From NCBI GenBank assembly GCA_964370065.1, contig CAYJGK010000003.1, positions 18,494 through 82,493 of the forward strand: a stretch of DNA of 64,000 nucleotides, read 5' to 3'. The DNA comes from CAMQRS01 sp964370065. GTDB lineage: Bacteria > Bacillota_I > Bacilli_A > Erysipelotrichales > Erysipelotrichaceae. Each line of letters opens with the position of its first letter. The stretch's first letter is position 1. The position numbers and the translations under genes were made by a program. Positions 25,761-34,234 of the stretch are shown piece by piece. The notes beneath the pieces are model-generated. The model did no database searches. It was not told the DNA's origin and was given only the letters and a program-made list of their open reading frames with translations.

Positions 25761-25974
25761 GATAGAGGCGCGATTTGTTATGAAGATTGTATGAGAAGGC
25801 ATTCGTTTATAAGAGAATATAATCAGAGGAACAATCGCCGAATGAATGAAACAGGCATGTTATATTCATGGTAGTATAGTGAATAACTATACTATTGTCT
25901 TACCTAAAGTAAGGAGTGCTATCTTAAAGATATGAATATCATGTCAATAAGAAAAAACTCTTATTGGCTTTTTT
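25761..25974 (+). promoter_or_regulatory. Lysine riboswitch (L box) with terminator
   Basis: GATAGAGGCGCGA at the 5' end, the AGAAGGCA and CAGAGGAACAATCGCCGAA blocks in the middle, and AAGGAGTGCTATC at the 3' end (25912-25924) match the L-box aptamer order; GATAG pairs with CTATC to close it. Downstream, GTCAATAAGA (25943-25952) and TCTTATTGGC (25959-25968) form a terminator followed by six T. Lysine should therefore stop transcription of lysA-dapF-dapA-dapB-dapH. Confidence 0.93.
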
Positions 25975-25994
25975 GTTTTATCAGGAGGAAGAAT

Positions 25995-27278
25995 ATGAAA
26001 AAGATGATGAATATTGCTGGTGTTCCAGTGAATCAATTAGTAGAGGCATGTGGGAGTCCACTATATGTATATGATGAAAACAAGATTGATGAGCAAATTG
26101 AAACATATCAAAAAAACTTTGTTTCAAAGCATTTTGAAACGGAAATAATTTATGCTTCGAAAGCTTTTACTTGCCAAGCGATGCTTGCCAAATTAAAACA
26201 ATATAACTGTGGATTAGATGTAGTGAGTGGAGGAGAATTATATGTAGCAAGTGTTGCAAATTATGAGGCTTCTAAAATTTATTTTCATGGTAATAATAAG
26301 ACATATGCGGAACTAGTGTCGGCATTGGATTATAATGTGCATACAATTGTTGTTGATAATATATATGAAATTGATCAATTAATTACACTAAGTGAAGAGA
26401 TGCATAAAAAAGTGCATGTTTTAATACGCTTGAATCCTAAAGTAGAGGCGCATACTCATGAATATATTATGACAGCAAATGCCGATTCTAAATTTGGGAT
26501 TAGTGTGGATTTAAAAGAGGATATTCATGGTATGATTCAAAAAATAGAAGCGAGTGATGGAGTTACATTTGATGGATATCATTGCCATATTGGGTCTCAA
26601 ATTTTTGAAACAGAAGGATTTGTGCAAGCGATTAATAAGATGTGTGAATTCATTCAGTATACACAAGAAACATGGTCTACAAATGTTAAAGTGTTTAACA
26701 TGGGAGGTGGATTTGGTGTCACTTATACAAGTGATGATACACCAACTCCAACTAGTGAAATGTGCCAAACATTAATTAACGCAGTAGAAACTAATAATGA
26801 AAAATATAATTTACAATTAGAAAAAGTATGTATGGAACCAGGTAGAAGTATTGTTGCAGAAGCGGGCTATACAATATATGAAGTTGGATTTATTAAACAA
26901 ACGCAAAATAAACAATTTGCATTTATTAATGGTGGAATGGCGGATAATATTCGCCCTGCATTATATAATGCTAAATATCATTGTGAAATTGCCAATAAGA
27001 TGGATGAAAGTAAAACAGAAGTATATGATATTGCAGGTAAATGTTGTGAAAGTGGTGATATCATTATTCATGAAGCTTCTTTACCTAAAGTAGAAAGTAA
27101 AGATTTATTAGTTGTATTAAGTACCGGTGCTTATGGTTATACGATGGCTAGCAATTATAATCGTTTAAATCGCTTAGGAGTATATTTTGTAAAAGATGGG
27201 AAAGTACGTATGGTTGTGAAACCAGAAACGTATGCTCAGCAAATCCAAAATGATTGTGATGAAGAGGTTTCACTATGA
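25995..27278 (+). CDS. lysA: Diaminopimelate decarboxylase
   Basis: 427 residues. The PLP lysine lies in IIYASKAFTCQ near residue 48; HCHIGSQI, GGGFGVTY and CCESGD are the other group IV decarboxylase motifs. It converts meso-diaminopimelate to lysine, the last step of the pathway. ATG 25995 with AGGAGGAAG 6 bases upstream is the real start; an earlier ATG lies inside the riboswitch terminator. First gene of the lysine-riboswitch operon; its TGA stop overlaps the dapF start. Confidence 0.96.
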   Translation: MKKMMNIAGVPVNQLVEACGSPLYVYDENKIDEQIETYQKNFVSKHFETEIIYASKAFTCQAMLAKLKQYNCGLDVVSGGELYVASVANYEASKIYFHGNNKTYAELVSALDYNVHTIVVDNIYEIDQLITLSEEMHKKVHVLIRLNPKVEAHTHEYIMTANADSKFGISVDLKEDIHGMIQKIEASDGVTFDGYHCHIGSQIFETEGFVQAINKMCEFIQYTQETWSTNVKVFNMGGGFGVTYTSDDTPTPTSEMCQTLINAVETNNEKYNLQLEKVCMEPGRSIVAEAGYTIYEVGFIKQTQNKQFAFINGGMADNIRPALYNAKYHCEIANKMDESKTEVYDIAGKCCESGDIIIHEASLPKVESKDLLVVLSTGAYGYTMASNYNRLNRLGVYFVKDGKVRMVVKPETYAQQIQNDCDEEVSL

Positions 27279-28093
27279 TTTCTTTTGAAAAATATCATGG
27301 TTGTGGAAACAACTTTGTTATCGTAAATGAAAGGGATGTAAAGCATCTTGATTATGCTAGTTTAGCAAAAAAAATGTGTGATGTATCAACAGGTATTGGA
27401 GCAGATGGGTTAATGGTAGTCGTTGAAAAGCCACTGACTATGCTATTTTATAATTGCGATGGAAGTGAAGCACCGATGTGTGGAAATGGCATTCGTTGTT
27501 TTGCTAACTATGCTTACCATTACTTAACAAGAGATAAGCGTTTCACAATTGAAACATTAGCTGGTCCGATGCATGTAGAAGTAAAAGGAAGTGAAGACTT
27601 TAGAGTAGAAATCAATATGGGAAAACCAAATTGGGATGCTTCATTATTAAAATTAAGTCGACCTATGAAGAATACGCATACGTATACATTAGAGGTATTA
27701 GATAAAACATTCACCTTACATAGTGTGTTTCTAGGAACGATTCATACTGTTGTATTTTGCAATCTGATTATAGAAAGTGATGTTGAAAAATATGGACAAG
27801 CCATTTGTGAGCATCCATTGTTTAAAGAAAAAACAAATGTTAATTTTGTAAGGGTAGTTAATCGTGGTGAAATTGAAGTATTAACATATGAAAGAGGAGT
27901 AGGGATTACAAAAGCTTGTGGGACAGGTTGCTGTGCAAGTGTCTTATTTGCTCATTTATTAAAATTTACAAATTGTAAGGTAGATGTTAGGTTACCACTA
28001 GGAACACTTAAGATTAGTTTGAAGAATGATGTATTTATGGATGGACCTGCAAAAAGGGTCGCGATTGGTCAATTTGAGGAGGGCAATCTATGA
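27275..28093 (+). CDS. dapF: Diaminopimelate epimerase
   Basis: 272 residues. The two catalytic cysteines are in CDGSEAPMCGNGIRCF and in KACGTGCCAS. The enzyme epimerises LL- to meso-diaminopimelate, needed for both lysine and peptidoglycan. Coupled by ATGA overlaps to lysA before it and dapA after it. The first motif reads NCDGSE instead of the usual NADGSE. Confidence 0.95.
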   Translation: MISFEKYHGCGNNFVIVNERDVKHLDYASLAKKMCDVSTGIGADGLMVVVEKPLTMLFYNCDGSEAPMCGNGIRCFANYAYHYLTRDKRFTIETLAGPMHVEVKGSEDFRVEINMGKPNWDASLLKLSRPMKNTHTYTLEVLDKTFTLHSVFLGTIHTVVFCNLIIESDVEKYGQAICEHPLFKEKTNVNFVRVVNRGEIEVLTYERGVGITKACGTGCCASVLFAHLLKFTNCKVDVRLPLGTLKISLKNDVFMDGPAKRVAIGQFEEGNL

Positions 28094-28965
28094 TGGTAAA
28101 AGGAAGTATTGTTGCATTAGTAACGCCGTTTGATGAAGTCGGAAATATTAATTTTGAAGCATTAGGTAAATTAGTTGAATTTCACATTGCAAATGAAACA
28201 GATGCTATTTTAGTGTTAGGAACAACAGGGGAAACCCCCACGTTAACACATGAAGAAGATGCAAGCATTGTAGAGTTTGTTATTAAAAAAGCAAATAAAC
28301 GTATTCCTATTTATGTAGGAGCAGGAAGTAATAATACGAATACGCAAATTACATATGCTAAAAAATATGAAAAAATGGGCGCAGATGCGTTATTAGTGAT
28401 TGCGCCTTATTATAATAAAGCAAATGATGAAGGAATGTACCAACATTTTAAAACATGTGCAGATGCTGTAAACATTCCATTGATTTTATACAATGTGCCT
28501 GGTAGAACGGGATGTGCTATTCCATATAGTGTTGTGAAAAGATTGGCTACACATAAAAATATAGCAGGAATTAAAGAGGCGAGTGGGGACATTTCTTACT
28601 TAGCTAAAATTTCAAAACTAGTCAATGATTCATTCTTAATTTATGTTGGAAATGATGATATGATTGTTCCCGCATTGTCTTTAAAAGCAGCTGGTGTCAT
28701 TAGTGTAGTCGCTAATATTTTACCAAAAGAAACACACGAAATGGTTATGGCTTATCATGCCGGTGATCATCAAACAAGTATTGATTTGCAATTAAAATAT
28801 TTAGATTTAATCAATGCTTTATTTATTGAAACAAATCCAATTCCTGTTAAAGAAGCTATGAATCATATGGGAATGCAGGTAGGAGGATATCGCTTACCTT
28901 TATATCCAATGTCACAAGCTAATAAAGATATTTTAATTAAGGAATTAAAGGCGGTGAATTTATAA
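28090..28965 (+). CDS. dapA: 4-hydroxy-tetrahydrodipicolinate synthase
   Basis: 291 residues. GTTGETPTL, YNVPGRTG (catalytic Tyr region) and the Schiff-base lysine in AGIKEASGD are clear. It condenses pyruvate with aspartate semialdehyde, the committed step to diaminopimelate. Two ATGs (28090 and 28093) are possible; the ribosome site is GAGGAGGG. The gene ends one base into dapB. Confidence 0.96.
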   Translation: MMVKGSIVALVTPFDEVGNINFEALGKLVEFHIANETDAILVLGTTGETPTLTHEEDASIVEFVIKKANKRIPIYVGAGSNNTNTQITYAKKYEKMGADALLVIAPYYNKANDEGMYQHFKTCADAVNIPLILYNVPGRTGCAIPYSVVKRLATHKNIAGIKEASGDISYLAKISKLVNDSFLIYVGNDDMIVPALSLKAAGVISVVANILPKETHEMVMAYHAGDHQTSIDLQLKYLDLINALFIETNPIPVKEAMNHMGMQVGGYRLPLYPMSQANKDILIKELKAVNL

Positions 28966-29675
28966 TGAAGGTGGCATTAGTTGGATATGGAACTATGGGT
29001 CAAATTGTTGAACAAAAATTAGTTGAAAAAAATCATAGTGTAAGTGGAGTTGTTTCATTAGGAATGTTAGAAAATCTAAATGAAATAAAAGAGGAGTTTG
29101 ATGTCATTATTGATTTTTCACACCCTAGTTATTTAGACATGATTATTTCTTATGTAAAAGAAACAAATACGCCAGTTGTATTTGCAACAACTGGGTATAG
29201 TGAACAACAAATTGCAGCAATTAAACTATTGGGAATGCAACACCCTGTTGTATACACTGCTAATTTCTCATTAGGTATTACCGTTATGGAAGAAGTGTTA
29301 CGAATGATTACACCTATATTAGAAGATAGTTTTGATATTGAAGTAATTGAAAAGCATCACAATAAAAAATTAGATGCACCAAGTGGAACAGCTAAAATGT
29401 TAGTGGATGCAATAAATGTGAATCAAGCATATGAAGTCGTACATGCACGTGAAGGAATGGCTAAGCGTGGACAAGAAATTGGTGTGCATGCTATTCGTGG
29501 TGGTAGTATCGTAGGAGAGCATAGTGTTATTTTTGCAGGAGAAGATGAAGTACTTGAAGTGAAACATGAAGCGCATTCAAAAAACATATTTGTCGTGGGG
29601 GCAATTAAAGCAGCCAGCTATGTGATCAGTAAGCCAGCTGGTTTATATACAATGAACGATGTCTTGTTTAAATAA
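28965..29675 (+). CDS. dapB: 4-hydroxy-tetrahydrodipicolinate reductase
   Basis: 236 residues with an N-terminal Rossmann motif (VGYGTMGQIV), DFSHPSY, FATTGYS, and the catalytic block EKHHNKKLDAPSGTA with its His and Lys. It reduces the DapA product with NAD(P)H. Starts one base inside dapA (TAATG). At the short end for DapB, as usual for the Bacillota two-domain type. Confidence 0.95.
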   Translation: MKVALVGYGTMGQIVEQKLVEKNHSVSGVVSLGMLENLNEIKEEFDVIIDFSHPSYLDMIISYVKETNTPVVFATTGYSEQQIAAIKLLGMQHPVVYTANFSLGITVMEEVLRMITPILEDSFDIEVIEKHHNKKLDAPSGTAKMLVDAINVNQAYEVVHAREGMAKRGQEIGVHAIRGGSIVGEHSVIFAGEDEVLEVKHEAHSKNIFVVGAIKAASYVISKPAGLYTMNDVLFK

Positions 29676-29691
29676 TGGATAGGAGATACAT

Positions 29692-31062
29692 ATGAATATA
29701 AAAGCAGTTATTTTTGATTTCAATGGAACATTATACTTTGATAGTGACTATCATGTGCAAGCGTGGGATGAAATGGCTAAAATTATCACCAATCAACCAT
29801 TAGATGATCAATTGAGGGTATTAATGCATGGTAAAAATAACGAAGAAATTATTCGTTTATTAAAACCTGGTATAGATGATGTAAGGAATAAAGCGTATTC
29901 TTTACAAAAGGAAGCAATGTATCGTAAGATGTGTATGAATGATCAAGAAAACTTGCATTTAGTAGAAGGCGCGATTGCCTTATTCCAATATTTAAAACAA
30001 GAAAATATCCCATTCACAATTGCGAGTGCCTCGATTAAAGAAAACATTGATTTCTTTATTGAAACATTTGGTTTAGATGAATACTTTGATGTAGATGCTA
30101 TTATTTATGATGATGGGAACTATATGAATAAAGTAGATATGTTCACAACCGCTTGCCGACGCTTTCATATTGAACCATGTGAAGCTATGGTAATAGAGGA
30201 TAGTGTCACAGGAACAAGTCAAGCTAAACAAACAGGAATAGGGTGCATTATTGGAATGATGAGAACAGAAAACAATCAAACATTAGTAGATTGTGGAGCA
30301 CATGCATGTATTTCCGATTTTACTCAATTTGATTATAACTTATTAAAAGAAAGAGGAACCAAAACAATGGAAGCAACAGAAATTATTCAATTTATTAGAG
30401 ATTCAAAAAAGAAAACACAAGTAAAAGTATACGTATCTGCGACAGAAAAAATTACATTTGATGATGTGCAACAATTCGGATGTAAAAAAAGCCCAATTCT
30501 TATTGGGGAGTGGGATGTAATCGCTCCTCAGTTAGAAGCGAACAAATCATATATTACTGATTACTATGTAGAAAATAATGCTCGTAACTCAGCAATTCCT
30601 TTATTAGATTTAAAAGGAATTAATGCTCGTATTGAGCCAGGAGCCATTATCCGTGATCAAGTAGAGATTGGTGATAATGCAGTCATCATGATGGGTGCTA
30701 CGATTAATATTGGTGCTATTATTGGGGCAGGAACCATGATAGATATGGGAGCAATTTTAGGTGGAAGAGCAACAGTTGGTAAAAACTGCCACATTGGAGC
30801 AGGTACTGTATTAGCAGGCGTAATTGAACCAGCAAGTGCGACACCAGTCATTGTAGAAGATGGTGTATTAATCGGTGCTAATGCGGTTGTAATCGAAGGG
30901 TGCCGCATTGGAGCAGGGAGTGTTGTGGCCGCAGGAGCAGTTGTAATTGAAGATGTCCCAGCAGGCGTAGTGGTAGCAGGATGTCCCGCTAAAATTATTA
31001 AAGAAGTAGACGATCAAACGTCTAGTAAAACGGGATTAGAAGAAGGATTAAGAAAAATTTAA
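29692..31062 (+). CDS. dapH: HAD hydrolase fused to tetrahydrodipicolinate N-acetyltransferase (DapH)
   Basis: 456 residues in one frame. Residues 1-215 are a beta-phosphoglucomutase-like HAD hydrolase with motif I VIFDFNGTLYF, a TIASAS motif II and IEDSVTGTSQA motif IV. Residues 226-456 form a complete DapH: an MEATEIIQFIRDSKKKTQ start, IPLLDLKGINARIEPGAIIR and a left-handed beta-helix of hexapeptide repeats. DapH acetylates tetrahydrodipicolinate, which places the acetylase branch here. Motif I is DFN instead of DxD, so the HAD general acid is Asn. ATG 30367 at the domain border has GAGG ten bases before it, so free DapH may also be made by internal initiation. Last gene of the lysine operon. 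Confidence 0.92.
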   Translation: MNIKAVIFDFNGTLYFDSDYHVQAWDEMAKIITNQPLDDQLRVLMHGKNNEEIIRLLKPGIDDVRNKAYSLQKEAMYRKMCMNDQENLHLVEGAIALFQYLKQENIPFTIASASIKENIDFFIETFGLDEYFDVDAIIYDDGNYMNKVDMFTTACRRFHIEPCEAMVIEDSVTGTSQAKQTGIGCIIGMMRTENNQTLVDCGAHACISDFTQFDYNLLKERGTKTMEATEIIQFIRDSKKKTQVKVYVSATEKITFDDVQQFGCKKSPILIGEWDVIAPQLEANKSYITDYYVENNARNSAIPLLDLKGINARIEPGAIIRDQVEIGDNAVIMMGATINIGAIIGAGTMIDMGAILGGRATVGKNCHIGAGTVLAGVIEPASATPVIVEDGVLIGANAVVIEGCRIGAGSVVAAGAVVIEDVPAGVVVAGCPAKIIKEVDDQTSSKTGLEEGLRKI

Positions 31063-31087
31063 ATATCATAAAAGAATAGAAATAATG

Positions 31088-31134
31088 AAGCACACCACAA
31101 AAATTGGAAACAATTAGAATGGTGTGCTTTTTTT
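31088..31134 (+). terminator. Intrinsic terminator of the lysine operon
   Basis: AAGCACACCA and TGGTGTGCTT form a perfect 10-bp stem with an inner ATTG/CAAT hairpin, followed by six T. Confidence 0.88.
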
Positions 31135-31373
31135 GTAGCAGACAGCAAATGAGTAATGGTTAAACTAGGTGTACCCACAGCAGGCTGTACCAATCAAACA
31201 AAGTGTAGCAGATGTATAGAAACTAACATTACATATCAAAAGAATATGATGGATTAACAAAGTTCATTTATTACTGTAATTCAATTACTTTTCACAGTGA
31301 AAACAAGTTCATCTCACTTTCAAATACTATAATTAATAGGAATAGATTAATAATTATTCATTATGGAGGTTCT
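31135..31373 (+). other. Intergenic region before the sulfotransferase gene
   Basis: About 240 AT-rich bases without a credible frame. A TATAAT at 31328-31333 is a likely -10 for the sulfotransferase gene; no good -35 is seen. A small GTACCCACAGCAGGCTGTACC inverted element (GTAC/GTAC flanks) lies near 31171-31191. Nothing else recognised. Confidence 0.4.
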
Positions 31374-33056
31374 ATGAAAATACATGGGAAAAATAAGGTC
31401 AGGCTATTGATATGTATAGTAGTATTATTAAGTTTATGTACAATATATTTGGTTTCGAATACTAATAAGGTTGGGGAATCAAAGGTATCTAATAATCAAA
31501 ATATAGAAGTGGAAAACAGAGTAATTAATAGTGATATCAAAAGTATAGTATTAGATGAATCTGTAGAGGGGTTTACCTATTATGATCTTGCTAGACAAGA
31601 TGAAATTCAAAATCAAATAGATGAATACCAAGCAGCTAATGTCGGAATTGATGATATGCTATTATTATTTAACCCTTATGGTACTAATACTACGGGATTA
31701 TATGTATATTTTAATGAAAAGGATATCACTAAAGTTGAATATACAATTGAGACTGAAAATTATGAAAATTATTCACAGAGTGTAAGGATGGATGAGGATT
31801 TATCAAATGTCGAATTTCAGTTAATTGGTTTAGTTGCAGGGGAAGAAAATCAAATAACTATACATTGTTACCAAGATGATAATGTAATTGAAAATGTTAC
31901 TTTTTCTGTTACTGCGCCCAGTTTACAAGGAAATTATGTAAATCAAATTGAAGTAGATTGTGAAGATTATGATCTGCTAGAAAATGGTTTGTATGCACTC
32001 TTAGGATTAAATTACACATATGAAGGGTATACTTATTTTGTTGACAAATATGGTGTAGTTAGGATGGAATATTCATTTGATGAAGATCTAAATGAAACCA
32101 TTTTAATCCATGACAATCACTATTTTACAAGTTTCGATTTACATTCTATGGCAAAGATTAATAATTTAGGTAAAGTAGTTAATGTTTATGATTTAAACGA
32201 ATATGAAATACATCATGATTATGCAATTAATGACGATGATGAAATCATTGTTTTGGTAACGGACACTAGTTCTAATGCAGTGGAAGATGAAATTATTAAA
32301 GTTGATATAGAAACAGGTGAGGTCTCTTTGTTGCTTGACTTGGGCACAGTATTCTATGACTATAAACAAATAACGAATGTTTTCGCAGATGATAGTATAT
32401 GGCAAAATTATGTTGGACAATTAGATTGGATGCATATTAATTCTTTACAACTAGTTAATGATGATGAAATAATTTTGAGCAGTAGGGAAACAAGTACGAT
32501 AATAAAATTATCGAACATATATGAAAATGTAGAGATTGATTATTTAATTAGTGATGAAGAAATATGGGAAGACACTGCATATGCACAGTATTCTTATACA
32601 CAAATTGGTGATTTTATTCCTAATGCTGGACAACATAGTGTGACGTATTTAGAAGATGACGCACTAGAATCTGGGCAATATTATTTATATATGTACAACA
32701 ATAATTATTTTAATTATGAAAGTAGACTTTCTTATGAGGAAACAATTGAAGGGGCTAATACAACATTTGATAATACAGGAACTAATCAAAGTATGTATTA
32801 CATGTATTTAGTTGATGAAAATGAAGAAACGTATACGTTAGTAAATCAAATTGATGTAGAATACTCTTCTATTGTGTCTAGTGCTCAAAAATATGTTGAT
32901 GAAATAATTATTAATAGTGGGATGGAAAAAGAATTTTATGTTTATGACGAAGACAATAATGTAATAGCAACTTACTATTACAATGATTTAGAAGAGAGTA
33001 TATTTTTAGGATATAGAGTTTTTAAGTATTCATTTGAAGATTTTTATTTCGAATAA
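31374..33056 (+). CDS. Membrane-anchored arylsulfate sulfotransferase (AssT family)
   Basis: 560 residues with ribosome site TGGAGG. An N-terminal membrane helix (about 10-27) is followed by a beta domain and a six-bladed propeller. The AssT active-site residues are all found in order: His281 in EIHHDYAI, His354 in DWMHINS, Arg371 in ILSSRETS and His421 in GQHSV (compare H252, H356, R374 and H436 of E. coli AssT). The enzyme moves sulfate from one phenol to another without PAPS. It should act outside the membrane. It is very acidic and is transcribed alone. Phenolic gut metabolites are plausible substrates; the natural one is unknown. Confidence 0.85.
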   Translation: MKIHGKNKVRLLICIVVLLSLCTIYLVSNTNKVGESKVSNNQNIEVENRVINSDIKSIVLDESVEGFTYYDLARQDEIQNQIDEYQAANVGIDDMLLLFNPYGTNTTGLYVYFNEKDITKVEYTIETENYENYSQSVRMDEDLSNVEFQLIGLVAGEENQITIHCYQDDNVIENVTFSVTAPSLQGNYVNQIEVDCEDYDLLENGLYALLGLNYTYEGYTYFVDKYGVVRMEYSFDEDLNETILIHDNHYFTSFDLHSMAKINNLGKVVNVYDLNEYEIHHDYAINDDDEIIVLVTDTSSNAVEDEIIKVDIETGEVSLLLDLGTVFYDYKQITNVFADDSIWQNYVGQLDWMHINSLQLVNDDEIILSSRETSTIIKLSNIYENVEIDYLISDEEIWEDTAYAQYSYTQIGDFIPNAGQHSVTYLEDDALESGQYYLYMYNNNYFNYESRLSYEETIEGANTTFDNTGTNQSMYYMYLVDENEETYTLVNQIDVEYSSIVSSAQKYVDEIIINSGMEKEFYVYDEDNNVIATYYYNDLEESIFLGYRVFKYSFEDFYFE

Positions 33057-33077
33057 AATAGGCAAGTAATTGTTATG

Positions 33078-33203
33078 ATAAAATGAACCATTCAGGTAGA
33101 ATTTACAAGTGTTTAGGCATCAGTACTATATATGAAATGTGGATATGAAGTTGCCTCATATATGAATGCCGAAAATAAAGATATCGTTTTGTTAAAAGAT
33201 TAA
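33078..33203 (+). pseudogene. C-terminal remnant of a GNAT acetyltransferase gene
   Basis: From 33117 the frame reads ASVLYMKCGYEVASYMNAEN then KDIVLLKD and a stop (28 codons). This matches the end of GNAT proteins (LYEKCGY...NKDIVLLKK). It is preceded directly by a TAG and no start or acetyl-CoA motif remains, so it is a decayed fragment. Confidence 0.6.
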
Positions 33204-33207
33204 AGTA

Positions 33208-33242
33208 AAACTACCACTATCAATTTTGGATAGTGGTAGTTT
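33208..33242. terminator. Strong bidirectional hairpin terminator
   Basis: AAACTACCACTATC (33208-33221) and GATAGTGGTAGTTT (33229-33242) form a perfect 14-bp stem. It lies between the plus-strand sulfotransferase/remnant and the minus-strand methyltransferase gene and can stop both. Confidence 0.85.
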
Positions 33243-33297
33243 ATTCTTTTTCTATATTTATAAGGTAAACATAAGCAAGTGGGTAAGGATAAGAAAG

Positions 33298-34020
33298 TTA
33301 TTTCTTACGTTGCCTTAATACTTCATAGGCAAGAATAGTACTTGCACTTGCTGCACTTAATGCATTTTTGAAATTATTAGAATAGGGAAGATATACATTT
33401 TGATCTGAAGTAGCCAATACCGCTTTTGATAAACCACGTTTTTCTCCTCCTATACAAATACACACTTTTTGATTAAAGTTATAGTCATACATTTCAATGG
33501 CAGAATCATCACGATTAGCACATACGATTTGAAATCCATCTTGCTTTAATTGTTGAAGTGTTTCCTGTAAATTATCACTTACTACCATAGCTAGTAACTC
33601 ACTAGCACCCGCGCTGGATTTAGCAAGTGTACTAGCCGCGCTTGTCCAATTGCGAGGGCCTAGGATAATAGCATCTACACCAGCTGCATATAATGATCGT
33701 AAGACAAAACCAAAGTTAAATGGATCTTCCACCCCTTCCACAATTGCGTAAAAAGAAGATTTTTTTAATGTACCTAATGATTGAAAACTACGTTCTTGTA
33801 CATAAGCGATTACGCCACCATGTGATACGCCTTCGCATAAGTCATTGATTTCTTCGCGATTTGCATAGGCAAGTGTTACATTTTGTAATTTTGCTTGTTT
33901 TTCTATATACCTAGTATCACGATCTTTCTTGTTTTTGTCCATGATTATTTTATTCACATGGCGATAAGGTGATTGCAAGGCTGCTTTAACGGATATTTTT
34001 CCTTCTAATAAATAGTTCAT
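33298..34020 (-). CDS. TrmH/SpoU-family RNA 2'-O-methyltransferase
   Basis: 240 residues. An N-terminal substrate-binding domain (LLEGKISVKAAL...) precedes a knotted SPOUT domain with motif 1 DPFNFGFVLRSLYAAG, motif 2 CIGGEKRGL and motif 3 LSAASASTILAYE. Such enzymes methylate ribose 2'-OH groups in rRNA or tRNA using SAM; RlmB-like 23S rRNA modification is the usual annotation, but the target base cannot be read. Motif 3 lacks the common Asn (LNVS becomes LSAAS). Monocistronic on the minus strand, divergent from typA. Confidence 0.88.
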   Translation of the reverse strand: MNYLLEGKISVKAALQSPYRHVNKIIMDKNKKDRDTRYIEKQAKLQNVTLAYANREEINDLCEGVSHGGVIAYVQERSFQSLGTLKKSSFYAIVEGVEDPFNFGFVLRSLYAAGVDAIILGPRNWTSAASTLAKSSAGASELLAMVVSDNLQETLQQLKQDGFQIVCANRDDSAIEMYDYNFNQKVCICIGGEKRGLSKAVLATSDQNVYLPYSNNFKNALSAASASTILAYEVLRQRKK

Positions 34021-34234
34021 AATTTACCTACCCTTCATGAATGCTATTATACGCTATAGGTATATCATTATCAAATTAATTGGTATAAAACACATTTGAA
34101 TCCCTTGCTAATTACATCTTTTCACAAAGACTAGCGCTTACATTTTTAATGTTTTAATAAAAACAACAATTTACTATTATTTGATAGGGAAATAGTGTAT
34201 TATTGTATAGATAAAAATTAAAGGTGGTTAAAAT

